Assembly: GCA_910575695.1 (NCBI GenBank)
Contig: CAJTGJ010000016.1
Location: forward strand, 1 to 64,000
Length of the DNA: 64,000 nucleotides
From: Oscillospiraceae bacterium
GTDB lineage: Bacteria; Bacillota; Clostridia; Oscillospirales; Oscillospiraceae
Direction: 5' to 3'
Below, piece by piece: positions 9,079-18,176 of this stretch. Below the pieces are notes generated by a model. The model saw nothing but the letters and a program-made list of their open reading frames with translations, made no database searches and was not told the DNA's origin. Position numbers and translations under genes: made by a program. Every line of letters begins with the position of its first letter. The first letter of the stretch is position 1.

Positions 9079-9557
9079 TGTGTTTCCCTCCTTTGGATTT
9101 ATCGTCGCCGCAGGGGCCGCGAAGCGGCCTGCGGTAGACTTCACAGACAAGCCCATTGGAATGGGCTGGCGGGCTTTGCCCGCCTTGAAAATCGGGGACC
9201 GATTTTCAAGTGTTTTGACCATATTATACCACGCCACGCCGAAAAAGAAAAGCCTGCGGTGCCTGTGAATTTCCAGGGAAAGAAAAACCCGCGGCCAGCG
9301 CACAGGTGCGGCGTCAGGATGGTTTCAGGGTGCATGGCGGGCCTCCTTTCAAATTGAGCTGCTTCCGTTCGCCATTGCCATCTCGCCGGATTTTGCGGGA
9401 TAGTCTGGTGCTACTCCCTTTCCCCCTCGGCGCTTCTTTGGCGTTCTGCCCAAAATCATGGTGGAAATCGCCGCAGATATATGATAAAATAGAGAAGATG
9501 CCATACCGTTCGGATGACAGCCTGGGCAAACGCGTGATAGAGAGAGGGGTTCATGTT
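9079..9557. other. Divergent intergenic region, hairpin-rich
   Basis: This 479-base gap lies between sirtuin (minus) and the YgjV-like gene (plus). It holds a hairpin at 9108-9134, the three-hairpin repeat at 9150-9210 and, nearer the plus-strand gene, a TGGAAA / TAAAAT pair (9462-9467, 9485-9490, 17-base spacer) that may be its promoter. No convincing coding frame was found. Confidence 0.6.
9150..9210. repeat. 61-bp dispersed repeat with three consecutive hairpins (copy A)
   Basis: Three perfect inverted repeats follow each other: AGCCCATT/AATGGGCT (9150-9167), GGCGGGC/GCCCGCC (9168-9184) and CTTGAAAATCGG/CCGATTTTCAAG (9184-9210). A second copy of exactly the same length lies at 53111-53171, matching at about 52 of 61 positions by eye, and both are followed by TGTTTTG. 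Neither copy is within a gene. Confidence 0.8.
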
Positions 9558-10154
9558 ATGATCGAGATGATCGGGTATCTGGGGTCCATATTGGTTCTGG
9601 TATCCATGCTGATGTCGTCCGTGGTCAAGCTGCGGGTCATCAACACCATAGGCAGCGGGGTTTTCGCGGCCTATGCCCTGATGATCCACTCCTATCCCAC
9701 GGCGCTGATGAATGGAGCTCTGGTGGGGATCAACATCTACAATCTGGTCAAGCTGAACCAGAGGGAACAGGCCTATGATCTGGTGGAGGGCGCCCGGGGC
9801 GACGGCCTTCTGCGCTATCTGCTGGACTATTACCGGGAGGACATCCGGACCTATTTCCCGGATTTCCCGGCGGACAGCGGCGCGGACCGGGCCTATATCG
9901 TCTGCTGCAAGGGAAATCCGGCGGGGGTGCTGCTGGGGACCGACAACGGGCAGGGGACATTACAGGTTCTGCTGGACTACTCCACGCCCACCTACCGTGA
10001 CTGCTCCATCGGGGCCTATCTGTACTCCAAGCTGCCCTCCAGGGGGGTCCACACCCTGGTCTTCGCGGGAGCGGCAGCCCAAGCCCACGCCGCTTATCTG
10101 ACCAAAATGGGCTTTGCCAGGGAAAACGGCGCGTACATCAAGAGGCTGGGCTGA
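9558..10154 (+). CDS. YgjV-like membrane protein with C-terminal soluble domain
   Basis: A 198-residue protein. The first 75 residues form three hydrophobic segments typical of the YgjV inner-membrane family (MIGYLGSILVLVSMLMSSV, then the LRVINTIGSGVFAAYAL block). The remaining part is soluble and reads like a GNAT-type acetyltransferase fragment (YIVCCKGNPAGVLLG, AAYLTKMGFARENGAYIKRL), as in longer YgjV relatives. The ATG at 9558 begins at the first hydrophobic segment. Function unknown. Confidence 0.72.
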   Translation: MIEMIGYLGSILVLVSMLMSSVVKLRVINTIGSGVFAAYALMIHSYPTALMNGALVGINIYNLVKLNQREQAYDLVEGARGDGLLRYLLDYYREDIRTYFPDFPADSGADRAYIVCCKGNPAGVLLGTDNGQGTLQVLLDYSTPTYRDCSIGAYLYSKLPSRGVHTLVFAGAAAQAHAAYLTKMGFARENGAYIKRLG

Positions 10155-10213
10155 TCAGCCGGGACCTCCGGACCGGTTCCAGCCAAATCGGCTCATGTTC
10201 GTGAGAAAACAAA

Positions 10214-10259
10214 GGCAGGAGCACGGAACAGTCCAGAGGAACTGTTCCGTGCTCCTGCC
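10214..10259 (-). terminator. Terminator between convergent genes
   Basis: A perfect 19-base inverted repeat (arms GGCAGGAGCACGGAACAGT and its complement, loop of 8) lies between the YgjV-like and SLH propeller genes. Read on the minus strand it ends in TTTGTTTTC. The arm shares GGAGCACGGAACA with the stem at 18083-18140. Confidence 0.82.
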
Positions 10260-10275
10260 CAAATTCGATCCTGTG

Positions 10276-12492
10276 TCAGCTTATCTCATAGGCCACAAGG
10301 CCGCAGTTGAATGTCGCCACCACGATCTCATACTGGCCGTCGCTGTCAATGTCCTCCACGATGGGCGAAGTGCTGCACCCGTCGGCGTAGTTGACATCCT
10401 CATCCTTGATGAGCATCGGCGGCAGCGTGGTCTCGGCGATCTTCTTGCCGGTGTAGTCCAGCACGTAGAGCTTGCCGCGCTCGCTGGTCTGGCCCCTGGG
10501 GGTGTAGGTGGTGAAAATGACCTCCATCTTCCCGTCGCCGTTGATGTCCTTCACCGTGGGGCGGCTGGCGTAGCGGACATAATCAGGGACGGAGGTGCTG
10601 CGGTTATTCAGCGCGAAAGGCCAGGCGCCGTGCTCCGTGCCGTCCAGGCTGAAGCAGTGTACCTGTCCGTCGTTGGACGAGTAGAGGATCTCCTTGATGC
10701 CGTCGCCGTCCACGTCCGCGGTCACCGGATGGTAATCAGGGTCTGTGAAATCCACCGTGGCGCCGGTGCTGAGAACCTCCCCGTACAGCGTGTAAATCGA
10801 GCCGGTGTCGGCGGGGACGCGGCTCCAGTCGAAGCCCTTGGCCGCGTTCTTATAGCGGGTGCGGTCCAGGTTGATGATAAAGGGGGAAAAGTACTGGGCG
10901 GATTCGGCGAAGGAGTTGACGAACACCTCGCCGCTCATGTTGTCCGACGTCACCTTGATGTTGTTGATGAGGGCCACGCCGACAATCTCGTTCCTGCCGT
11001 CGCCGTCCAGGTCGTCGGCGACAAGGCCGCCGTAGGTGCCCATAAGGCCGTTGCGGATATCGCTGGTAACCAGATCCGCGGGGTTATACCCCACCTTGTC
11101 GTAGTTCGCGAAAAAGTCCACCTTATCCCAGGTGGCGCCGAAGGCCGAAGCGGTCACCCGGGTGCCGTCCGCACGGAAGGCCACGATCTGCGTATCGTCA
11201 TAGGTCAGGACGATCTCCTTCATCCCGTCGCCGTCCAGGTCAACGGCGGTGATGCTGTTGGAGTACAGGCCGTAGCCCTGGACCTGGGGCCAGCCGCTGC
11301 GCACAGTGCCGTCATTGTTGTAGACATAGACCGCCGGAGCGCCGCTTGCGCCCACGCCCATGCCGATGGCCAGCTCATACTTGCCGTCGCCGTCCAGATC
11401 GGCGGGATAGCCGGCCCGGATCTGGTAACCGGAGTTGATGGTCCAGGACTGCTTGATATTGCCCGCGCCGTCAATGATCTTGACGTATCCGTTGGGGTCG
11501 GCGAAGGTCATGGCAAAGACCTCCAGTTTGCCGTCGCCGTCCCAGTCCAGGACCTGGAAGGGAACGCGCCCGCTCAAGGACTGCTCGCTGCCCTGGGGCT
11601 CGATGCGCCACTTCAGCTTGCCGTCGGCGGCATTGACGCAGAAAATGGAGTAGGTGCCGAAAACGATCTCCTTTTTGCCGTCGCCGTCCAGGTCGGCGCA
11701 CACGGCGTTGCCGAAACACTGTTCCTCCATGTACCAGCTGCCTTCGGGCAGGCCGCCGCCCTTGTACTTCTGCGTGAGGGTCATGGCCTTGGTCCCGGCG
11801 ACGGTGGTGTTGTTCTGATAGCTGTCCTTAAAAATACCGTCGTTGGTGAGCTTTTCCAGCAGCGTCAGAGAGGAATCGTTCATCTTGAGGTACAGGGCGT
11901 TGTAGCACATCTCCACCATGCCCCCGCGGCGGAAATCCGCCTGATAGGCCGCGCTCTGCTCCTGGGTGATGACCTGCTTCTGCACCGCGAAGGACAGGGC
12001 CTGGGCATAGCTGAAATCAGCCTTCGCGCCGGAATCGCTGTAGCCCAGCGCGCGCAGGATAAAGGTAGCGAACTGGGCGGCTGAGATGTTGTTTTTGCCG
12101 GAGTACGTGGTATTTCCCGTACCGTTGGTCAGGTTGTTGGAATACAGCCATGTCACTGAGGACGCGGCCCAGGACTCCAGGTCCGTAAGCGGAGAGGAAA
12201 CCGCCCCGGCGGTGTACTGTGCCTGCGCCTTGTTCTCCTTGCCCAGCAGACGGATGAGCATGACCGCTCCCTGGCTGCGGGTCGCCGTGTTGTCCAAGGC
12301 GTACTCCGGGGTGCCGTCCTCCTTGAAGCCGGTGCCGCGGAACAGGCCCAGCTCATACAGGGCATTGGCCTTTTCCTCGGTTGAGAGCGGCGTTCCCTCG
12401 GCCCTGGTATCCGCTGCCGCCGGCAGGGCCGCTGTTCCCAGCAGCAGCGCAAGCGCCAGCAGGATTGTCAGCAGCCGATGTTTTCTTGTCAT
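10276..12492 (-). CDS. SLH-domain surface protein with FG-GAP/VCBS-type beta-propeller
   Basis: A secreted 738-residue protein. A signal peptide ends near residue 28 (LPAAADT). About three SLH-like repeats (30-220) would anchor it to the cell wall. The remainder carries eight Asp-rich calcium-binding repeats, beginning with DLDGDGKKEIV near 260 and ending with DIDSDGQYEIVV near 720; one has N replacing D (DINGDGKMEV). Such repeats form integrin-alpha-like propellers that bind proteins or glycans. The start at 12492 is set by the GAGAGGAGTAAC site. It is monocistronic. Its ligand cannot be inferred. Confidence 0.85.
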   Translation of the reverse strand: MTRKHRLLTILLALALLLGTAALPAAADTRAEGTPLSTEEKANALYELGLFRGTGFKEDGTPEYALDNTATRSQGAVMLIRLLGKENKAQAQYTAGAVSSPLTDLESWAASSVTWLYSNNLTNGTGNTTYSGKNNISAAQFATFILRALGYSDSGAKADFSYAQALSFAVQKQVITQEQSAAYQADFRRGGMVEMCYNALYLKMNDSSLTLLEKLTNDGIFKDSYQNNTTVAGTKAMTLTQKYKGGGLPEGSWYMEEQCFGNAVCADLDGDGKKEIVFGTYSIFCVNAADGKLKWRIEPQGSEQSLSGRVPFQVLDWDGDGKLEVFAMTFADPNGYVKIIDGAGNIKQSWTINSGYQIRAGYPADLDGDGKYELAIGMGVGASGAPAVYVYNNDGTVRSGWPQVQGYGLYSNSITAVDLDGDGMKEIVLTYDDTQIVAFRADGTRVTASAFGATWDKVDFFANYDKVGYNPADLVTSDIRNGLMGTYGGLVADDLDGDGRNEIVGVALINNIKVTSDNMSGEVFVNSFAESAQYFSPFIINLDRTRYKNAAKGFDWSRVPADTGSIYTLYGEVLSTGATVDFTDPDYHPVTADVDGDGIKEILYSSNDGQVHCFSLDGTEHGAWPFALNNRSTSVPDYVRYASRPTVKDINGDGKMEVIFTTYTPRGQTSERGKLYVLDYTGKKIAETTLPPMLIKDEDVNYADGCSTSPIVEDIDSDGQYEIVVATFNCGLVAYEIS

Positions 12493-12882
12493 GATAGTTA
12501 CTCCTCTCGTTAAATTCTGCCGGAGACTCAAAAATGGGTTTGCCGGCGTTTTCCATCTTCATTCTATAATAGAGAATACGTCCTGTCAAGCAGTTTTTCG
12601 GATTATAGGGGGGCGATTATGGGTATTTTCGGTTAATGTCGGACATTTTTTGCTGCCAACCGGCCTGGCGCCGGCAGGCCGGTTGGACGCCCGGGCATTG
12701 CGGAAATCGTTTGACGGCGCGGCTGTGTCCGGCATAAATTTTCCAAGGGCCTGATCGGAAACAGGCGCTCGCATCAGCCGGGGCTGTCCATTTTCAGCGG
12801 TTGCGGACGGCGGGTTTCCATGATACAATATTTCCAAACGCCGCCCTGCCCGTATTTGGCGTCAACGAGAGGAGTGAACGCA
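12493..12882. promoter_or_regulatory. Divergent intergenic region with promoter of the LytTR/GHKL operon
   Basis: A TTGCGG / TACAAT pair at 12801-12806 and 12824-12829 with a 17-base spacer is a good sigma-A promoter, giving a leader of about 50 bases before the GTG at 12883. Upstream, a perfect 12-base inverted repeat (CCAACCGGCCTG, 12656-12667 and 12675-12686) forms a strong hairpin of unknown role. No coding frame is evident. Confidence 0.6.
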
Positions 12883-13593
12883 GTGATCCGCATTGCCATC
12901 GCGGAGGACGATCCCCAGTGCTTTACCCAGTTGGAGCGGTACATCGGCGACTACGGCCGGGAGACGGGCCGGGCGTTCCAGATCACCCACTATGACAACG
13001 GAGAGGATCTGGTGGAACGGTACAGGCCGGAATTCGACCTGATCCTGATGGACGTGGATATGCCCTTTATGGACGGGATGACGGCGGCGGGCTATGTGCG
13101 CAGGCTGGACCCGGAGGTGGTGATCGTGTTCGTCACCAACCTGGCCCAGTACGCCATCCAGGGCTATTCCGTGAACGCCCTGGACTACATCCTGAAGCCG
13201 GTAACCTATTTTTCCTTTGCCCAGCGGCTGGGCCGGGCCCTGCAATACGTGAAAAAGCGGGAGGACAGCTGCCTCATCGTGTCCGTGAAGGGGGGCACGG
13301 TCAAGCTGGAGGTGGACGGCATCTTTTACATTGAGCGGCTGGGCCGGCAGCTCATGTTCCACACCCGTTCCGGCATACACGCCTCCACCGCCACCCTCCA
13401 GCAGGTGGAGGAGGCCCTGGAGGGCCGGGGGTTCGCCCGCTGCAACAAGGGCTATCTGGTGAACCTGGCCTATGTGGACGGCATCCAGGACGGCTGCGCC
13501 GTGGTCCGGGGGAACAAGCTGCTGATCAGCCGGGGCCGGCGGGGGCCGTTTCTGGAGGCCCTGGCCGACCACGTGGGAGGGAGCGCCCTGTGA
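12883..13593 (+). CDS. LytTR-family response regulator (AgrA-like)
   Basis: A 236-residue regulator: receiver domain (1-118) with the acidic pocket (AEDDPQ), phosphoacceptor Asp in LILMDVDMPFMDG, and LKPVTY Lys, followed by a LytTR DNA-binding domain (about 135-232; ARCNKGYLVNL, LLISRGRRGPF). The GTG start at 12883 follows GAGAGGAG. It overlaps the kinase gene by 4 bases, so the two form a coupled two-component system. It is a paralogue of the regulators at 3407 and 22642, but with an intact phosphorylation site. Target genes are not identifiable here. Confidence 0.93.
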   Translation: MIRIAIAEDDPQCFTQLERYIGDYGRETGRAFQITHYDNGEDLVERYRPEFDLILMDVDMPFMDGMTAAGYVRRLDPEVVIVFVTNLAQYAIQGYSVNALDYILKPVTYFSFAQRLGRALQYVKKREDSCLIVSVKGGTVKLEVDGIFYIERLGRQLMFHTRSGIHASTATLQQVEEALEGRGFARCNKGYLVNLAYVDGIQDGCAVVRGNKLLISRGRRGPFLEALADHVGGSAL

Positions 13594-14921
13594 ACGCCGT
13601 CTATCTGTCCGACATTCCCCGGGCGGTCACCGCCGCGGCGGAGTGGTGCGCCTGCCTGGTCTACATCAGCGGGCACCCCCGGCGGATCGGAGGTGTCCGG
13701 CTGTGGGGCGTCCTGGGGCTGGGGCTGGCCGTCCAGTGCCTGTTCCTGATTCTCACTGACGGCCTGCGCCTCCTGTTCTGGCTGCCCTGCATGACCGCAG
13801 CGGTGGGGCTGATGCTGCTGCTGATCGTTGTGTGCTGCGACATCCCCCCCGCCAGCGCGGCGTACTGCACGGTGCGGGCCTTCGTGCTGGCGGAGTTCGC
13901 CGCGTCGCTGGAGTGGCAGCTCTATTCTTATTCCGTGTACGCCCTGGGCTGGCAGGGGGCCGGGGCCCGGAGGGGAGCGCTGTTCTGGGCTGTTCTGGCG
14001 GCGGTATACGCCGCTGTCTTTGGGGGTATGTGGTGGCTGGAAAACCGTCGGGCCGACCCCCGTGCCGCAACCGCCTTCCGGCCCCAGGAGCTTACCAGCC
14101 CCACCCTCATCGCTTTGGCCTCCTTTTTCCTGAGCAACCTCAGCTTTGTCTACAGCGAATCCCCCTTCACCAGCTCGGAGCTGACGGATATCTATAACAT
14201 CCGCACCCTGGTGGATCTGGCGGGGGCGGCCATGCTGTACGCCTATCACGTCCAGCGGTGCGAATTCTATATGCACCGGGAACTGGACGCCATCCAGAAC
14301 GTACTGCAAAACCAGTATGTCCAGTACCGCCAGTCCCGGGAGAGCATCGAGGCCATCAACCACAAATACCACGACCTGAAGCACCAGATCGCCGTGCTGC
14401 GGGCGGAGCCGGACGCCGACAGACGCTCCGCCTACCTGGACGGCATGGAGGAGGAGATCCGCGACTACGAGGCCCAGAACAAAACGGGCAATTCAGTGCT
14501 GGACACGGTGCTCACCGGCAAGAGCCTTTACTGCGCCCGCCACGGCATTGAGCTGACCTGCGTGGCGGACGGGGCGCGGCTGGACTTTCTGGATGTGATG
14601 GATGTGTGCACCATCTTTGGCAACATCCTGGACAACGCCATCGAGTGCGAGCTGGGCATACAGGACAGGGAAAAACGGCTGATCCACCTGGCGGTGTACG
14701 GCAAGCGGGATTTCCTGGTGATACGGTGCGGGAACTACTGTCCGGAGCCGCTCCAGTTCCGGGACGGCCTGCCCGTCAGCACCAAGGGGGACGCCGTTTA
14801 TCACGGCTACGGCATCAAATCCGTCCGCCACGCCGCGGAAAAATACGGCGGGACCATGGTGATCCGGGATCAGGACGGGTGGTTCGAGATCCGCCTTGTA
14901 ATCCCGCTGGAAAAAAAGTGA
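13590..14921 (+). CDS. GHKL-type sensor histidine kinase (AgrC-like)
   Basis: A 443-residue membrane kinase with about six hydrophobic segments in residues 10-230, a short coiled linker, the phosphoacceptor block NHKYHDLKHQ (about 265), an N-box FGNILDNAIECE (about 345) and a G-box YGIKSVRHAAEKYGG near the C-terminus. The architecture matches peptide-sensing AgrC-type kinases. It starts with GTG overlapping the regulator stop. No signal-peptide precursor gene is visible nearby, so the signal is unknown. Confidence 0.92.
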   Translation: MNAVYLSDIPRAVTAAAEWCACLVYISGHPRRIGGVRLWGVLGLGLAVQCLFLILTDGLRLLFWLPCMTAAVGLMLLLIVVCCDIPPASAAYCTVRAFVLAEFAASLEWQLYSYSVYALGWQGAGARRGALFWAVLAAVYAAVFGGMWWLENRRADPRAATAFRPQELTSPTLIALASFFLSNLSFVYSESPFTSSELTDIYNIRTLVDLAGAAMLYAYHVQRCEFYMHRELDAIQNVLQNQYVQYRQSRESIEAINHKYHDLKHQIAVLRAEPDADRRSAYLDGMEEEIRDYEAQNKTGNSVLDTVLTGKSLYCARHGIELTCVADGARLDFLDVMDVCTIFGNILDNAIECELGIQDREKRLIHLAVYGKRDFLVIRCGNYCPEPLQFRDGLPVSTKGDAVYHGYGIKSVRHAAEKYGGTMVIRDQDGWFEIRLVIPLEKK

Positions 14922-14923
14922 AA

Positions 14924-14968
14924 AAGCGCCCCCGTGTTGTTGGATTTGACAAAACGCGGGGGCGCTTG
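14924..14968 (+). terminator. Terminator of the LytTR/GHKL operon
   Basis: A stem of AAGCGCCCCCGTGTT with AACGCGGGGGCGCTT follows the kinase stop directly and ends in TTGTTGT. Confidence 0.82.
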
Positions 14969-15114
14969 TTGTGCGAATCTGCCAATACCGAATGCAGATT
15001 GAGCGGAAAAAACCGCAGTTTGCGCAATTCGACGCCGCAGGTGTGAAAGATGTGCTACACTCTCCTCAGCCGGCGGGAACCGCCCGCCAAAATGTGAATG
15101 AGGAGGAAGAAACA

Positions 15115-18012
15115 ATGTTAGGCATCAACCCCGAAGACGTAAAAATGGCAATAGACTTGATGCAAGGGCACCTGATCGCCATCGCGGTGGTCCTGGTGCT
15201 GGCCATCGCAGCCACCATCGCGGCCGTCAAGATCCAGAAGCCCCTGAAGGGCCTGGTGCGGGGCTCCGCGTGGATGGTCTTCATCGTGGCTGTGGTAATC
15301 ATCGTCAATATGATTCTCACCGGCCCCATGTACGGCATCGTCAGCATGGCCCTGCGGGGCGGCGGCAACATCAGCGAGGGCAGCATCCAGGACGCCAGCG
15401 CCCTGTGTGAGGACATCGCCGACGAGGGCTTTGTCCTGCTGAAGAACGACGGACTGCTCCCCTTGGGTGAGGGCGCCAAGGTGAACACCTTCGGCTGGTC
15501 CGCCACCAACCCTGTGTACGGCGGCACCGGCTCCGGCTCCCTGTCCGGGCTGTACCCCACCGTCACCCTGCTGGAGGGCATCAAGCAGGCGGGCATCAAG
15601 TACAACGAGGACCTGACCAAGTTCTACACCGACTGGCGCGACAAGCGCCCCAACATCGGCATGATGGGCCAGGACTGGACCTGCCCCGAGCCCACCATCG
15701 ACGAGTATGACGCCGCCGGTATGTTCGACAACGCTGCGGCCTACTCCGACACTGCCATGATCGTCCTCTCCCGGGCCGGCGGCGAGGGCGCCGATCTGCC
15801 CACCAGCCTGGACCCCAACGTTCCAGACACCTTCAAGGACGATGGCAGCGGCACCATGTTTGCCGCCTCCGGCCTGCGCTTCAGCGAGTACCCCGAGGAT
15901 CTGGGCGCGGATAAGCACTACCTGGAGCCCACCACCCGGGAGCTGGCCATGATCGAAAAGGTCACCAGCCAGTTTGACAAGGTGGTGGTGGTGATCAACG
16001 CCTCCAACGCCATGGAGCTGGGCTGGATTGAGGACTACCCCTCCATCAAGTCCGTCATCCTGGCCCCCGGCCCCGGCCAGACCGGCTTCAACGCCCTGGG
16101 CAACATCCTCAGCGGCAAGACCAACCCCTCCGGCCGCACCGTGGATACCTTTGTGTACGACTTGACCGCCATCCCCGCTTTCAACAACATCGGCGAGTTC
16201 CAGTACACCAACCTGGGCGATGTGTCCCCCGAGTCCTACGGCTTCCCCGTGACCCCCAATTTCGTCAACTACGTGGAGGGCATCTACGTGGGCTACAAGT
16301 GGTATGAGACCGCCGCCGCGGAGAACGCCATCGACTATGACAAGACTGTGCAGTTCCCCTTCGGCTACGGCCTGAGCTACACCACCTTTGAGCAGAAGAT
16401 GGGCGACATCTCCGAGAGCAACGGAACCATTACGTTTGACGTCACCGTCACCAACACCGGCAGCGTGGCGGGCAAGGACGTGGTGGAGGTATACTACAAC
16501 CCGCCCTATACCAACGGCGGCATTGAGAAGGCCAGCGCCAATCTGGTGGCCTTCGACAAGACCGGCGTCATCGAGCCGGGCAAGTCCGAGACCGTAACGA
16601 TCTCCTTCCAGGCGGAGGACATGGCCTCCTTCGATTACCAGGGCGCGGGCGCTTACGTGCTGGAGGCCGGCGACTACGCCATCTCCATCAACAGCGATTC
16701 CCACAACGCCATTGATTCCAAGACCTACACCGTGGGTTCCACCGTCACTTACACTGACGGCCGCGCCTCCGATGAAACCCCCGCCGTCAGCCAGTTCGGC
16801 TACGCCCAGGGCGACGTGACCTACCTGTCCCGTGCCGACGGCTTCGCCAACTATTCTGACGCCGTGGCCGCCCCCGCCAGCTTCGAGATGGCCGACGACG
16901 TGAAGGCGGGCTTCTACAACCACACCAACTATGATCCCACCCAGTTCAACGACAGCAATGACGCGGTGCCCACCACCGGGGCTAAGAACGGCTTGACCAT
17001 CGCCGACCTGCGGGGTAAGGACTACGACGATCCCCAGTGGGAGCAGCTGCTGGACCAGCTCACCGTGGACGACATGGTACAGCTCATCGGCATCGGCGGC
17101 TACCAGAGCGTAGCCATCGCCTCCGTGGGCAAGACCCTGCAGGTGGACTGCGACGGCCCCGCCTCCATCAACAATAACTTCACCCAGAAGGCCTCCATCG
17201 GCTTCCCAGCCGGCGTAGTCATCGCCGCCACCTGGAACACCGATCTGGCCCATGACTTCGGCGCGAGCATCGGCAAGATGGCCGACGAGATGGATGTGTC
17301 CGGCTGGTACGCCCCCGCCATGAACATCCACCGTACCTCTTTCTCCGGCCGTAACTTCGAGTACTACTCCGAGGACGGCTACCTGTCCGGGGCCATGGCC
17401 TCCAATGCCGTCAATGGCGCGGCGGAGAGCGGCGTGTACTCCTTCCTGAAGCACTTCGCCCTCAACGACCAGGAGACCCACCGCACCGATATGCTGTGCA
17501 CCTGGTCCAACGAGCAGGCCATCCGGGAGATCTATCTGAAGCCCTTCGAGATGTGCGTGAAGAACTATGAGGGCAAGTCCATGGCCGTCATGTCCGCCTT
17601 CAACTACATCGGCAACAAGTACGCCGGGGCCAACCCCGAGCTGCTGAACCGGGTGCTCCGGGACGAGTGGGGATTCCGGGGCATGGTGCTCACCGACTAC
17701 TTTGGCGGCTACGGCTACCAGGACTCCGACATCCAGATCCGCAACGGCGGCGACTTCTGCCTCACCCCCCAGATGATTGAGGTGAGCGAGCTCACCGACA
17801 AGACCAGCGGCACCTCCCTCCAGGCGGCGCGGCAGGCCTGCAAGAACATCCTGTACACCACGGCCAACAGCCGGGCCTACGCCAACGGCGCGGGCGGCGG
17901 CATGGCTGCCTGGGAGATCGCCATGTACGTAATCTCCGCCGTGGTGGTGCTGGCCGCGGTGGCCGGCGAGGTGGTATTCGTCCGGAACTACGGCAAAAAG
18001 AAGAAGGGCTGA
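15115..18012 (+). CDS. Membrane-anchored glycoside hydrolase family 3 with reversed domain order
   Basis: A 965-residue GH3 enzyme (beta-glucosidase/xylosidase-like). Two hydrophobic segments (about 17-40 and 45-70) precede the alpha/beta sandwich domain (about 95-425; DEGFVLLKNDGLLPL, ending at GYGLSYTTFE). Then come a fibronectin III-like domain (about 430-560) and, last, the TIM barrel (about 640-930; SGRNFEYYSEDGYLSG, KHFALNDQETH, nucleophile Asp in VLTDYFGG near 862). A C-terminal hydrophobic helix (about 935-957) is followed by KKKKG. This order is the reverse of the canonical GH3 next door; reversed forms are known from rumen Clostridia. The start at 15115 follows GAGGAGGAAGA. Confidence 0.92.
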   Translation: MLGINPEDVKMAIDLMQGHLIAIAVVLVLAIAATIAAVKIQKPLKGLVRGSAWMVFIVAVVIIVNMILTGPMYGIVSMALRGGGNISEGSIQDASALCEDIADEGFVLLKNDGLLPLGEGAKVNTFGWSATNPVYGGTGSGSLSGLYPTVTLLEGIKQAGIKYNEDLTKFYTDWRDKRPNIGMMGQDWTCPEPTIDEYDAAGMFDNAAAYSDTAMIVLSRAGGEGADLPTSLDPNVPDTFKDDGSGTMFAASGLRFSEYPEDLGADKHYLEPTTRELAMIEKVTSQFDKVVVVINASNAMELGWIEDYPSIKSVILAPGPGQTGFNALGNILSGKTNPSGRTVDTFVYDLTAIPAFNNIGEFQYTNLGDVSPESYGFPVTPNFVNYVEGIYVGYKWYETAAAENAIDYDKTVQFPFGYGLSYTTFEQKMGDISESNGTITFDVTVTNTGSVAGKDVVEVYYNPPYTNGGIEKASANLVAFDKTGVIEPGKSETVTISFQAEDMASFDYQGAGAYVLEAGDYAISINSDSHNAIDSKTYTVGSTVTYTDGRASDETPAVSQFGYAQGDVTYLSRADGFANYSDAVAAPASFEMADDVKAGFYNHTNYDPTQFNDSNDAVPTTGAKNGLTIADLRGKDYDDPQWEQLLDQLTVDDMVQLIGIGGYQSVAIASVGKTLQVDCDGPASINNNFTQKASIGFPAGVVIAATWNTDLAHDFGASIGKMADEMDVSGWYAPAMNIHRTSFSGRNFEYYSEDGYLSGAMASNAVNGAAESGVYSFLKHFALNDQETHRTDMLCTWSNEQAIREIYLKPFEMCVKNYEGKSMAVMSAFNYIGNKYAGANPELLNRVLRDEWGFRGMVLTDYFGGYGYQDSDIQIRNGGDFCLTPQMIEVSELTDKTSGTSLQAARQACKNILYTTANSRAYANGAGGGMAAWEIAMYVISAVVVLAAVAGEVVFVRNYGKKKKG

Positions 18013-18082
18013 GGGTAAAACGGCCCGAACCACGCAAAATAACCACAGCTTCCGTCTCCCTGCCCCCCGCCCCGCGGGGGGC

Positions 18083-18140
18083 GCGGGAGCACGGAACAAA
18101 TCCCGGGAACTCATCCCCGGATTTGTTCTGTGCTTCCTGG
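18083..18140 (+). terminator. Strong stem-loop between the two GH3 genes
   Basis: Arms of about 23 bases (GGAGCACGGAACAAATC and complement GATTTGTTCTGTGCTTCC, extended by CCGGG/CCCGG) form a long hairpin. The T-tract is weak, so it may attenuate rather than stop transcription. The outer arm shares GGAGCACGGAACA with the terminator at 10214-10259. Confidence 0.6.
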
Positions 18141-18176
18141 CATCAAATGCATTGAAATCAGTAAGGAGGGGTCTGC

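Noticed and set aside
9306-9557. Upstream extension of the YgjV-like protein by 84 codons
   Set aside because: It reads through intergenic sequence of non-coding character, and the hydrophobic family N-terminus starts at 9558.
15118-18114. Very long open frame antisense to the reversed GH3 gene (about 1000 codons)
   Set aside because: It mirrors the GH3 coding strand with GC-rich third positions and is rich in Gly, Val, His and Arg without any family motif. Similar antisense frames exist under dnaE, oadA, pckA and flagellin.
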